NCBI GenBank assembly: GCA_041393395.1
Contig: JAWKKG010000002.1
Coordinates: forward strand, 930,001-994,000
Origin: JAGQIB01 sp041393395
Lineage (GTDB): Bacteria > ARS69
Direction: 5' to 3'
DNA length: 64,000 bases
This document shows positions 1-7,952 of this stretch, in pieces (the first letter of the stretch is position 1; every line of letters begins with the position of its first letter). The translations under genes and the position numbers were made by a program. The notes below the pieces were generated by a model. The model did not search any database and was not told the origin of the DNA. It saw only the letters and a program-made list of their open reading frames with translations.

Positions 1-489
1 GAACGGTACCGGCTTCTGGAACCCGGCGATGAAGTTCTCGAGAACGTCCGGACCGAAGTCGAACTCGTGGTTGCCGATCGCGAAGACGTCGTAACCGATG
101 TCCTCCATGGCGATCGTGTCGTAGTAGGGCACGCCGTGGTCGAGGCTCGCGTTGAACTCCGGTCCGGCGAGATAGTTGTCTCCGGAGGAGAGCATCACCA
201 CGCCGACGTCGTTCCGTCCGATCGGGCCACTCGGGCTGTCGATGTCCGCCGTCACACGCAGCGCCTCCCGTCGGAGCTTGCGGGCCAGCGATTTGGCGCG
301 CGCGGCGCCACCGAAGTCCTCGAGACCGGTTCCCGCGTCGATGAGCTGGGACTCGGTGTCGTTCGTGTGAAGAACGGTCAGGCGGAAGTCCGCCGTACCC
401 GCGGAGGCCGCGGGAGCGTGGCTCGCGAACACGGCGAGCGCGGCGGCGGACAGCGTCCCCCGCCAGCAGGTGGATTTCGCAGCGCGCAT
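1..489 (-). CDS. 5'-nucleotidase/UshA-type metallophosphatase, partial (C-terminus outside window)
   Basis: N-terminal 163 residues of an exported calcineurin-like metallophosphoesterase of the 5'-nucleotidase family, which hydrolyses nucleotides or related phosphate esters outside the cytoplasm using two divalent metals. A signal peptide occupies residues 1-30 (ending APAASA). Metal-site motifs seen are LHTNDTES (residues 40-47), SSGDNY (101-106) and GNHEFDFG (139-146), in the family order. The ATG start at 489 follows AAGGAGTTCCC, a good ribosome site. The gene runs off the left edge, so the C-terminal nucleotide-binding domain cannot be seen. The exact substrate is unknown. Family assignment is firm because all three metal motifs are present. 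Confidence 0.9.
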   Translation of the reverse strand, partial: MRAAKSTCWRGTLSAAALAVFASHAPAASAGTADFRLTVLHTNDTESQLIDAGTGLEDFGGAARAKSLARKLRREALRVTADIDSPSGPIGRNDVGVVMLSSGDNYLAGPEFNASLDHGVPYYDTIAMEDIGYDVFAIGNHEFDFGPDVLENFIAGFQKPVPF

Positions 490-654
490 GGGAACTCCTT
501 CGAATGGGGAACGGGCCGACAGGCGTTCGGCCGGTTCGAGGAGATACCCGCCGGGAGCGCGCGTTTTGATGAAGGCTCTGAAGCCGGTGCGGGGACCGCG
601 TGAAGGTGTCGCGGGTGGCGACGATTCCCCGGCCTCCGGCCGCGCGATCCCGGG

Positions 655-2022
655 CTACAGAACCGTGAACGTCGTCACGTGCTCGCCCATCCGCACCGGC
701 GCCCACTCCTCGGCCGGCACGCCGAGGTGCTCGCCTACCGAAGACACGAGCCGCGAGTACCAGACCTCCGCCCGCACCTGTACCGGCCCCGACGCCAGAT
801 CAGCCGGCAGCTTCCAGGTGAAGGTCTCGTTCACGGCGGCGAGCGGCGCCAGGCGATAGTCCGGTCCGAACGACGCCGTGTTCCACTGCGCGATCGTCAT
901 GCGTCCCTTCGGATCCAGGTACGGCAGCCGGAAGATGCGATCGCCGGCCGGAACCTCGCCGTCGCGCGGGAGACCCGCGAAGTTCGCGAGATCCTGGATC
1001 TCGCCGAGGTCCTGGTAGGCTCGCGCCTCCGCCGACGCGATCGTGTAGTCCTCACCCTCGAATCCCTTGGGGTTCACGGGCAGGTGCCACGTGCGTCCCT
1101 TCGAGTCGGTCGCCGTCACGTGCAGCCACACCACGCGCTCCTCGGCGGAGCCGCTGGGAATCGAGTGCCCGGCCTTCGCGTTCACGACCACCGCGGTCAG
1201 CGTCTGGGTGTCGCCCTTCTTCGCCTCGCGCGTGGCCGGCTGCACGCGCACCTCCACCGCGCCCGCGAGCTTGCCGGGATCGTGCGCGCCGTGGAACAGG
1301 TGCTGCCGCGCGTCGGGCCGCGGTTCGCCGTCCTCGACCGTGGCGCTTTCCGCGGGCGGCATGTGGCAGTCCTGGCACACGATGCCGGCCTGCGCGTACG
1401 GGCTCTCCTTCCACTCGAGATGCGTCGCCTTCACCCACTGGCCGAACGGGTCCTTTTCGTTGTGGCAGGTGCCGCAGAACTCCGCGCTCTTCAGGAACGG
1501 ATTCGCGGCGATCTCGTGGTCCGGGCTCTCGCGATCCCCGCGGATGCCCTGCTTCACGTCGCCGGGCGCGATCACGTAGTTGAAGTTGAACGGCACGTCG
1601 CCCTCGAAGCCCGTGATCGAGTGGCACACGTCGCAGGACACGCCCTCGTTCGCGCGCGAGTTCTCGGCCGGACGCCGGGGCGGGATCTCGCCGGCCAGGA
1701 ACGCGAGCGGCGCGTGGCAACCGTTGCAGCCCGCCTTCACGCCGGCGACCTTCGGCTCCTTGTCCGCGTGCGGGGCGGCGAGCTCGTAGTACTCGATCTC
1801 GTCCCAGTGGTGAGTGAACGACTGCGACATCATCGCCTGCTCGTGCTGGCGGGCGAACGAGTCGTGGCACTCGGCGCAGTCGGCGGTGGGAGTGAACGAG
1901 TCGTAGGGGTGTGTGCCGAGCGCGGCGTCGCCGGAAACCGCGCGGACGTCGGCGGCGAGGAACGACACGAAGGCGGACGCAGCGGCAGCCGAAAGGAAAA
2001 CGACCCGGTCGCGCGCGGTCAT
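655..2022 (-). CDS. Exported pentaheme cytochrome c (cytochrome c554-like)
   Basis: Secreted multiheme cytochrome of 455 residues, expected to carry electrons outside the cytoplasmic membrane. The signal peptide covers about residues 1-28. Five CxxCH haem-attachment motifs are visible: CAECH (49-53), CNGCH (99-103), CDVCH (130-134), CGTCH (183-187) and CQDCH (216-220). From about residue 250 the protein is haem-free and beta-rich and contains AGHSIPSG, a motif common in the Ig-like tail of cytochrome c554-type proteins. Start chosen at the ATG directly before the signal peptide, with GGAGGTCC as ribosome site; the open frame extends much further upstream but overlaps the Crp/Fnr gene. Maturation probably depends on the ResB/CcsA pair at 50.5-53.5 kb. 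Electron donor and acceptor are unknown. Confidence 0.88.
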   Translation of the reverse strand: MTARDRVVFLSAAAASAFVSFLAADVRAVSGDAALGTHPYDSFTPTADCAECHDSFARQHEQAMMSQSFTHHWDEIEYYELAAPHADKEPKVAGVKAGCNGCHAPLAFLAGEIPPRRPAENSRANEGVSCDVCHSITGFEGDVPFNFNYVIAPGDVKQGIRGDRESPDHEIAANPFLKSAEFCGTCHNEKDPFGQWVKATHLEWKESPYAQAGIVCQDCHMPPAESATVEDGEPRPDARQHLFHGAHDPGKLAGAVEVRVQPATREAKKGDTQTLTAVVVNAKAGHSIPSGSAEERVVWLHVTATDSKGRTWHLPVNPKGFEGEDYTIASAEARAYQDLGEIQDLANFAGLPRDGEVPAGDRIFRLPYLDPKGRMTIAQWNTASFGPDYRLAPLAAVNETFTWKLPADLASGPVQVRAEVWYSRLVSSVGEHLGVPAEEWAPVRMGEHVTTFTVL

Positions 2023-2027
2023 GGACG

Positions 2028-2062
2028 GACCTCCGGAAGCGGGCCGCGACGGCGGGGAGGTC
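2028..2062 (-). promoter_or_regulatory. Possible leader hairpin masking the cytochrome ribosome site
   Basis: The Shine-Dalgarno stretch of the cytochrome gene (GGAGGTC on the minus strand, 2034-2028) has an exact complement, GACCTCC, 21 bases upstream in the leader (2062-2056). The seven-base stem would hide the ribosome site. In GC-rich DNA such pairs also arise by chance, so this is only a candidate. Confidence 0.25.
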
Positions 2063-2154
2063 GCGGATGTCGGTCCAACCTGCGTGCGCGGGGATCGGCC
2101 GACAAGTAGGGGGAATCCCGGGCTCGGTCCGGAAGTCGGCGCGTCGCGCCCGGT

Positions 2155-2170
2155 CCTCCCGCGCGGGAGG
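2155..2170 (-). terminator. Hairpin directly after the Crp/Fnr gene
   Basis: Perfect 16-base palindrome CCTCCCGCGCGGGAGG starting one base beyond the Crp/Fnr stop codon. It can fold into a GC stem and lies between this gene and the downstream cytochrome gene on the same strand. No T tract follows, so it may be a weak terminator or a processing site. Confidence 0.4.
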
Positions 2171-2171
2171 C

Positions 2172-2900
2172 CTACGCCGGCGGCGTCAGCCGAGCGACCC
2201 GCGCCAGCCGGCCCACGTCCTCGATCCGGATCGTCCGATGGTCGGTGGAGACGAGTCCGCGCCGCCGCAGCTCGCTGAGCTGGCGGATCGTCGCCTCGGT
2301 GGACGCGCCGATCATGCTCGCGAGATCGTCGCGCGAGAGATCGAGGTGCAGGTGCACGGCGCCGCCCTCCGGCGCGCCGAACTCCTGACCGAGATGGATC
2401 AGTGCGGCCGCGAGTCGCGTGCGCAGGCTGCGCGACGCGAGCTCGGAACGTTCCTCCTCGCAGCGACGCAGCTCCTCGGCCACGGCCGTGGCGATCTCGC
2501 GCCACGCCGCGGGATGTCGCTCGAGCACCGACACGAAGCGCTCGCGATCGAACTGGCACACGGCGCCGCCTTCGAGCATCTCGGCGGTGGCGGCGTACGG
2601 CTTGCCGTCCAGCAGGTTCTCGAGTCCGAGGATCTCGCCCGGGCGCGCGATGCGCAGGATGTAGGCGCGTCCCTGCGACGTGGCGCGCGACACCTTCGCC
2701 ACTCCCGAGCGCAGGCAGAAGACGGAGTGCGCGGCGGTGGATTCGTAGAACAGGATCTGCCCGCGCGCGTACGTGTGGGAGCCGTGCGCGCGATCGAGGA
2801 GCGTGACCGCGTCCGCGTCCAGAAGCTCGAGGACATGCGCGAGCCTCGTTCCGCACGAGGCGCACGGAAGGGTGGAAAGCTTCGTCCCCGAGCCGGCCAT
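2172..2900 (-). CDS. Crp/Fnr-family transcriptional regulator
   Basis: DNA-binding regulator of 242 residues. A cyclic-nucleotide-binding-type beta barrel spans about residues 30-145 (ARGQILFYES, ARPGEILGLENL) and a winged helix-turn-helix follows at about 165-235 (DLASMIGASTEATIRQL). In the recognition helix the E and R that FNR uses to read TTGAT half-sites appear conserved (E-x-x-x-R). The N-terminus carries one CxxC pair (C13, C16), fewer cysteines than the canonical four-cysteine FNR cluster, so redox or iron-sulfur sensing is possible but unproven. An FNR-like palindrome sits 11 bases before the start codon. It lies upstream of the pentaheme cytochrome on the same strand and divergent from a CBS protein, which suggests control of respiratory or redox genes. 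Confidence 0.9.
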   Translation of the reverse strand: MAGSGTKLSTLPCASCGTRLAHVLELLDADAVTLLDRAHGSHTYARGQILFYESTAAHSVFCLRSGVAKVSRATSQGRAYILRIARPGEILGLENLLDGKPYAATAEMLEGGAVCQFDRERFVSVLERHPAAWREIATAVAEELRRCEEERSELASRSLRTRLAAALIHLGQEFGAPEGGAVHLHLDLSRDDLASMIGASTEATIRQLSELRRRGLVSTDHRTIRIEDVGRLARVARLTPPA

Positions 2901-2910
2901 GGGACCCTCG

Positions 2911-2936
2911 CTGATGGGGATCAGGGCCCTCCCTGA
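2911..2936. promoter_or_regulatory. FNR-like palindrome CTGAT-N4-ATCAG with an overlapping second inverted repeat
   Basis: CTGATGGGGATCAG (2911-2924) is a perfect palindrome differing from the FNR/CRP-type consensus TTGAT-N4-ATCAA only at the outer base of each arm. It overlaps a second inverted repeat, TCAGGG-CCCT-CCCTGA (2921-2936). Both lie in the 193-base gap between the Crp/Fnr gene and the divergent CBS gene, just before the regulator's own start codon. This placement suggests autoregulation, possibly by repression, and joint control of the CBS gene. Binding is inferred, not shown. Confidence 0.45.
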
Positions 2937-3093
2937 CCCCAGTCATACCCCGAAACGCGCATTCGGGCGAGATTACCCGTTGCCCGGAAAGCGCCCGACG
3001 GATGGAGCGACGGCGTCCCGGGAGCGGGGGCCGATTGGCGGTCCGGGTCAGTCGTTCCCCCGTCGGGCGCCCCGGGCCGGAAGGGAGGAACCC

Positions 3094-3564
3094 ATGAAGG
3101 TCCGGGAACTGATGACGGACGGACCGCGGGTCTGCGCCGCGTGGGCCGACGTCGGCCACGCGTCCCACCAGCTGTGGGACGGCGACTGCGGCTCGCTTCC
3201 CGTGATCGACGAGAGTGACCGTGTCGTCGGGATGATCACCGATCGGGACATCTGCATGGCCCTGGCCAGCCGCGACGAGAGCGCCTCCGAGGTGCCGGTG
3301 AGCCAGGTGATGACCCGGAACGTCGTCTCCTGCCACCCCGAGGACGACCTGAACGACGCGCTGCACGCGATGCGGCAGGGACGGATCCGTCGCCTGCCGG
3401 TCGTGGACGAGAAAGAGACCATCGTCGGGATCCTGAGCCTGTCGGACGTGATCCGGGAGGCCCGGGCGAAGGCCGGATCCAAGGGGCCCACGTACGCGGA
3501 CGTCGTGGACACCCTCAAGGCGATCCGGGGCGAGCCCGTCCCGGCGGAGACCACGACCACCTAG
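3094..3564 (+). CDS. Tandem CBS-domain protein
   Basis: Cytosolic protein of 156 residues made almost entirely of two CBS domains (about residues 1-60 and 67-130), which form a pair that usually binds adenine nucleotides. Diagnostic pieces are GSLPVIDESDRVVGMITDRD in the first and RRLPVVDEKETIVGILSLSD in the second. There is no attached catalytic domain, so it probably acts as an energy or ligand sensor for another protein. The ATG start is chosen because AAGGGAGG lies seven bases upstream; a longer frame reaching back to 2773 would overlap the divergent Crp/Fnr gene. The partner cannot be told from sequence. Confidence 0.9.
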   Translation: MKVRELMTDGPRVCAAWADVGHASHQLWDGDCGSLPVIDESDRVVGMITDRDICMALASRDESASEVPVSQVMTRNVVSCHPEDDLNDALHAMRQGRIRRLPVVDEKETIVGILSLSDVIREARAKAGSKGPTYADVVDTLKAIRGEPVPAETTTT

Positions 3565-3570
3565 CCTGCC

Positions 3571-3590
3571 GGCCCGCCCGGAGGCGGGCC
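3571..3590 (+). terminator. Terminator-like hairpin after the CBS gene
   Basis: GGCCCGCC-CGGA-GGCGGGCC, an eight-base perfect stem with a four-base loop, begins six bases after the CBS stop codon. No T tract follows, as with several hairpins in this genome, so termination may be Rho-assisted. Confidence 0.55.
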
Positions 3591-3678
3591 GAGACACGGG
3601 TTCCGGCCGGTCTGGGGGCCTTGGCACCCCCGCCGACGCGGAACCGACCTCCGGGACGCGGGTTTGCGTCGCCGTACC

Positions 3679-3708
3679 TTGACACCCGGGCCGCGGGATT
3701 CCTACGCT
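3679..3708 (+). promoter_or_regulatory. Sigma-70-type promoter of the amidase gene
   Basis: TTGACA (3679-3684), an 18-base spacer, then TACGCT (3703-3708). The likely GTG start of the amidase lies 26 bases beyond the -10 element. The -35 box matches the consensus exactly. Confidence 0.6.
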
Positions 3709-3734
3709 GCCGCCGGTGTGGGGAGGACGACGAC

Positions 3735-5090
3735 GTGACGAGCATCCTTAAGTCCGCCGTTACCCGGCGGCGGTCGATGACCGCGTTCCGGAGCCTACTC
3801 GCGGCCGGAATCCTTCTCCCGGCCGTGGTCGGTCCGGCGCGGGCAACGTCCCTGCTCGCCATCCGGCACTGGTCCGCGCCGGACCATACCCGCATCGTCA
3901 TCGATCTCTCCGAACCCGGCGCGTTCACGCACCGCACGCTCACCGATCCGGATCGCATCGCGGTCGACGTCGCCGACGGGCAGTTCAAGATGCCGATCGA
4001 GCCGATCCCGATCGACGACGGCGCGGTCCAGCGCATCCGCTTCAACCGTCTCGGCAGCAGCGGCAAGGTCCAGGTCGTGCTGGATCTCGTGCACGAGGCC
4101 CGCTACGACATCTTCGAGCTGGAGAAGTACGAGCACAAACCGGATCGCATCGTGATCGACGTGAAACGGCCGCCGATGAGCACGCCCACGATCGTGCCCT
4201 CGACACCGCGCGTGGAGCAGCCGCTCGACCCCGGCGACGTGGGCGACTTCCTCGTGATGGTGGATCCCGGCCACGGCGGCGAAGACGCCGGGCGTCGCAA
4301 TCCCGACGGGCTGCGCGAGAAGATCCTGGCGCTCGAGTTCGCGCAGCATCTGGTGGAAGAGATCAACCGCAAGCCCGGTTACCGCGCGGAGCTCACCCGC
4401 ACGGGGGACTACTTCGTGTCGCTCGATCGGCGTCGCGCGATCGCGGAGCAGCGCGGCGCTCAGCTGTTCGTGAGTATCCACTTCAACGCCGCGCCGTCGC
4501 GCCAGGCGAACGGAACCGAGGTGTTCTTCGTATCGATGAAGGGCTCGGAGGATCGCGAGACGCGCGAGCTCGAGAAGGCGGAGAACTCCGCGGACCTGGT
4601 CGGCGGCCTGCCGCCCCGCGATCAGGACACCACCGACGACCTCGCGCGCATGCTCGTGAACCTGCGCCGCTCCGACACGGTGGAGCGCAGCCAGCAGCTC
4701 GCCGTCCACGTCACGGATTCGATCAGTCGGGTGGACGGCATCCAGACGCGTAAGGTGAAGCAGGCGGGATTCGCGGTGCTGAAGTCGATGTTCATCCCGG
4801 CGATCCTGGTGGAGGTCGGCTTCCTCACGAACGATCGCGACGTGCGCTTCGTGAAGAGCCCGAAGAACCGCGAGCGGTACGTGGCGGCGCTCGCCGACGG
4901 GATCCAGCGGTACTGCGAGGAGGTCGAGGTGCCGCGGCTCGGCTGGCGGATCCACACCGTGGGCCGCGGCGAGTCGCTCTCGGAGATCGCGGCCCAGTAC
5001 GCCATGAACCTCTCCACGCTCCGCGAGGTGAACCAGATCTCCGGCGACCGGATCGTGGTGGGGCAGAAGCTCCGCGTCCGACGGCGCTGA
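3735..5090 (+). CDS. N-acetylmuramoyl-L-alanine amidase with AMIN and LysM domains
   Basis: Exported cell-wall hydrolase that cleaves the amide bond between N-acetylmuramic acid and the stem peptide. After a signal peptide (ending GPARA) comes an AMIN domain (about residues 40-130), which localises such enzymes to the septum or wall. Next is an Amidase_3 catalytic domain with the zinc ligands seen as DPGHGGEDAG, the glutamate in REKILALEFA, and SIHFNA, plus the catalytic glutamate in LVEVGFLTN. A C-terminal LysM repeat (HTVGRGESLSEIAAQYAMNL) binds peptidoglycan. The GTG start is preferred because GGGAGG lies eight bases before it; an in-frame ATG at 3777 would give a shorter signal peptide and lacks a clear ribosome site. 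The domain order resembles AmiB/AmiC-like division amidases. Confidence 0.92.
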   Translation: MTSILKSAVTRRRSMTAFRSLLAAGILLPAVVGPARATSLLAIRHWSAPDHTRIVIDLSEPGAFTHRTLTDPDRIAVDVADGQFKMPIEPIPIDDGAVQRIRFNRLGSSGKVQVVLDLVHEARYDIFELEKYEHKPDRIVIDVKRPPMSTPTIVPSTPRVEQPLDPGDVGDFLVMVDPGHGGEDAGRRNPDGLREKILALEFAQHLVEEINRKPGYRAELTRTGDYFVSLDRRRAIAEQRGAQLFVSIHFNAAPSRQANGTEVFFVSMKGSEDRETRELEKAENSADLVGGLPPRDQDTTDDLARMLVNLRRSDTVERSQQLAVHVTDSISRVDGIQTRKVKQAGFAVLKSMFIPAILVEVGFLTNDRDVRFVKSPKNRERYVAALADGIQRYCEEVEVPRLGWRIHTVGRGESLSEIAAQYAMNLSTLREVNQISGDRIVVGQKLRVRRR

Positions 5091-5248
5091 CGGGGCCGCT
5101 CCGGATTTCGCGCTTTTCGCGCGGCGCGGGGCGAGCCCGGCGCCGCGGAACCTCGAGGGCGCGAGGCCCCGTCATTCCCTGCTAAGATCGCCCAACTTCC
5201 CGGCCGTTGAGGGGTGGAGAACCACCGCCGAAACGCCGGGAGAGCCAC

Positions 5249-6337
5249 TTGGAGACCGGGGTCCTGGACAACGCCACCACGAGCCGGTTGGGCGCCGATG
5301 CCGTCGCGGCCGCGACTGCCGCCGGCCCCGATACCGTGGGTTCCGACGCCTCCGCCGATCCGCGTCCGTCGCGGGCGAACGCCGCGGAGCCGCGGCTCGC
5401 GTTTCTCGTCTACCTGAACCGCTCCGGCTCGACGTTTCTGGCGCGACTGCTGGCGGAACACGCGGACGTCGCGGTGAGCCTGGAAGCGCAGTTCGACGAC
5501 GGCCTCGTGCGTGCCGGCGGCGGCTTGCGCGCGCGGGACGAGGCGGATCTCGATCGCCTGCTCGATCACCTGCTCGCGGATGCGAAGTTCTCGGCCTGGA
5601 ACGTCGATGCGGAGCGGCTGAAGACGCGTCTCCTGGACGCCGGTCTGCCGCTCACGTTTCCGAAGTTCCTGCGCGCGGCCCTCGCCGAGACCTTTGCCGG
5701 CGACTCCGCGAGCGTCCACATCTACAAGAACGGCCGCATGCTCGAGCGCCCGGCGGAGTTTCGCCGACTTTTCCCGGATGCGAAGGTCGTGTTCGTGCTG
5801 CGCGACCCGCGGGCGGTGCTCGCGTCGCAGCAGCGGAGCCTCGACAGCCGCACGCGGCGACCGATGTCGTCGAGCGCCGTCGTCACCGCGCGCTGGTTCC
5901 GGCGTACGATGCGCACGCTGGAGCGCCACGTCGACGGGGGCTGGCTGTACGTCGTGCGCTTCGAGGATCTCGTGGCCGATCCCGAGCGGGAAGTCGGACG
6001 CGTCCTGTCGTTCCTCGGCGCGACGCCCGGCCGGCGCGACGCGGAGGCCGGCTACGCGGACCGGATCCCGGAGGCGCAACGTCACCTCCACCGGAACGTC
6101 GGTGGGACGGCGCGTCGCGAGCGGACGGAGTCCTGGCGCGAGGAGCTCTCGCCCCGCGACGTCGCGCTCGTGGAGTCGATCGCCGGACCCGAGATGGAAC
6201 GTCACGGCTACCGCAGTGCGCGTCCGCGGCTCGGTCTCGCGGATCGCCTCGCGAACGGCGTCGCGCGTGTCGGCGGCGAGATCCGCTTCGCGCTGACCCG
6301 CGCGCGCTGGAATCTCGTGACGCGGCCGCGCCTCTAG
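5249..6337 (+). CDS. Sulfotransferase-family protein
   Basis: Protein of about 362 residues resembling PAPS-dependent sulfotransferases, which transfer sulfate to hydroxyl or amino groups of carbohydrates, lipids or proteins. The 5'-phosphosulfate-binding loop appears as LNRSGSTFLARLLAEH and the 3'-phosphate-binding region as VFVLRDPRAVLASQ with a following serine; FEDLVADPEREV is also typical. The start is uncertain: TTG at 5249 has GGGAGAG in front of it, while a TTG at 5207 would add 14 residues. The low-complexity Ala-rich N-terminus looks unstructured. It is followed seven bases later by a polysaccharide flippase gene, suggesting a role in modifying surface polysaccharide. The acceptor is unknown. 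Confidence 0.82.
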   Translation: METGVLDNATTSRLGADAVAAATAAGPDTVGSDASADPRPSRANAAEPRLAFLVYLNRSGSTFLARLLAEHADVAVSLEAQFDDGLVRAGGGLRARDEADLDRLLDHLLADAKFSAWNVDAERLKTRLLDAGLPLTFPKFLRAALAETFAGDSASVHIYKNGRMLERPAEFRRLFPDAKVVFVLRDPRAVLASQQRSLDSRTRRPMSSSAVVTARWFRRTMRTLERHVDGGWLYVVRFEDLVADPEREVGRVLSFLGATPGRRDAEAGYADRIPEAQRHLHRNVGGTARRERTESWREELSPRDVALVESIAGPEMERHGYRSARPRLGLADRLANGVARVGGEIRFALTRARWNLVTRPRL

Positions 6338-6344
6338 GACTCCG

Positions 6345-7871
6345 ATGACCGAGAGCCTCACCCGACGCTCCGCCGGCGCCGCGCTCTGGACCGCGTCCGG
6401 CGCGATCGCGAAGATCGTCCTCAAGCTCGGCGTGCTCGGCGTGCTCGCGCGACTCGTGGAGCCGCGCGAGTTCGGATTGGTGGCATCCGCGCTCATCATC
6501 ATCGATTTCTTCCAGATCTTCGTGCGCGTCGGGGTGGGCCCCGTCATCGTGCAGCGGCGCGAGCTCACGGAGCGACACATCCGCACCGCGTTCTGGATCT
6601 CCGTGGCGTTCGGCGTGGCATTCCCGATCGTGACCACGCTCGTGGCACCGGCCCTCGCGCACGGACTGTTCCGCTCGGAGACGCTCGGTCGCGTTCTGGT
6701 CTGGGCCGCGCTCGTGCTGCCCTTTCACAGTCTCGCCGTGGTGCCGCTCGCACTCCTGCAGCGTGATCTGAAGTTCGCGGCGATCGTGCGCCTCGAGACG
6801 ATCGCGTACGCGCTCGGGTTCGCCGCGGTGTCGATCGCGCTCGCGGTGCGCGGATTCGGCGTGTGGGCGCTCGTCGCCGGGCACCTCGCCGAAGCCGTGT
6901 TGCTCTGCTTGCTCGCGCTGTCGACGCGCTCCTTCCCGAAGCGTCCGATCCGCGACCTGCAGGCAGCGCGGGAGATCGCGTTCTTCGGCAGCGGCTTCGC
7001 GGTTGCGCGGGGTGCGAACTGGCTGGCGCTCGCCGGCGACAAGTGGGTGGTCGGTCGCTGGCTCGGTCAGGCGTCGCTCGGTCTGTACAAGTACGCCTAC
7101 GAGCTCGCGACGCTTCCCGGCAACCTGCTCGGACAGGTCCTCGATCGCGTGCTGTTCCCGGCGATGGCGCGCGTGCAGGACGATCCGGTCCGGCTCGCGC
7201 GCGCCTACCGGGGCGGGCTGGCGCTCGTGGGCTGCGCGGTGTGGCCGGCGTCGCTGCTGATCGTGGCGCTCGCGGACGAGCTCGTGGCCGCGCTGCTCGG
7301 TCCGAACTGGGCCGCGGTGGCGGATCCGCTGCGGATCCTGGCGGCCGCCGCGATCCTCCGCTCCGGCCTCAAGCTCACCGACTCGCTCGTTCGGGCCACG
7401 GGTGCCGTGTACCGGCGCGCGTGGCGTCAGATCGGCTATGCGATCGCGATCCTGGCCGGCGCCTACGGCGGCGCGTTCTTCGGCCTGCGCGGCGCGGCCC
7501 TCGGAGTGGTCGGCGGCGCGGTCGTGGGCTGGGGACTCATGCTCCATCTCGGGGTCTCTCTCACCGGCCTGCGTGGCCGCGATTCCCTCGCCGCGACGTT
7601 CCGGGCTCTGCCCCTCGGGCTGATCGCGGGCGGACTCGCGCTCGGCGTGCGGGTGCTGCTCGCGCCGCTCGCCTGGCCCGCCGCGGTCGTGCTCGCCTCG
7701 GCGGCGATGGTGGCGGGGGCGGGTGTGGCCACGTGCGCGCTGACCTGGCCCCGACTGTTCCTCGGCGCCGACGCGCTCGCGGTGGTTCGCGGCACACTCG
7801 GCGCGTCGCCTCGTCGACCGCGCCTGCTACGACGCATCCTCGCGTCGCCCGCCTCCGCCGCCCGCGCCTGA
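6345..7871 (+). CDS. Wzx-like polysaccharide/lipid-linked oligosaccharide flippase
   Basis: Integral membrane protein of 508 residues with about 12-14 hydrophobic helices, matching the polysaccharide biosynthesis (MOP/Wzx/RfbX) exporter family that flips lipid-linked sugar units across the inner membrane. The N-terminus (LTRRSAGAALWTASGAIAKI, then VLARLVEPREFGLVASALII) is characteristic of this group. The C-terminal fifth is Ala/Gly/Val-rich membrane helix. It follows the sulfotransferase gene by seven bases and probably shares its transcript, which points to export of a sulfated surface glycan. No glycosyltransferase or polymerase is in the window, so the polymer cannot be named. Confidence 0.85.
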   Translation: MTESLTRRSAGAALWTASGAIAKIVLKLGVLGVLARLVEPREFGLVASALIIIDFFQIFVRVGVGPVIVQRRELTERHIRTAFWISVAFGVAFPIVTTLVAPALAHGLFRSETLGRVLVWAALVLPFHSLAVVPLALLQRDLKFAAIVRLETIAYALGFAAVSIALAVRGFGVWALVAGHLAEAVLLCLLALSTRSFPKRPIRDLQAAREIAFFGSGFAVARGANWLALAGDKWVVGRWLGQASLGLYKYAYELATLPGNLLGQVLDRVLFPAMARVQDDPVRLARAYRGGLALVGCAVWPASLLIVALADELVAALLGPNWAAVADPLRILAAAAILRSGLKLTDSLVRATGAVYRRAWRQIGYAIAILAGAYGGAFFGLRGAALGVVGGAVVGWGLMLHLGVSLTGLRGRDSLAATFRALPLGLIAGGLALGVRVLLAPLAWPAAVVLASAAMVAGAGVATCALTWPRLFLGADALAVVRGTLGASPRRPRLLRRILASPASAARA

Positions 7872-7952
7872 CGCCTCGCCCGCGGGCCGCCCGGCCGCGG
7901 ACTGGACGCCCTCGATCTCCGGTGAGACCATGACCGGATCGGAGGGAAGCAC

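Noticed and set aside
655..3627. Reading the cytochrome frame as a 990-residue protein
   Set aside because: The upstream part overlaps the Crp/Fnr and CBS genes in other frames; the signal peptide and ribosome site fix the start at 2022.
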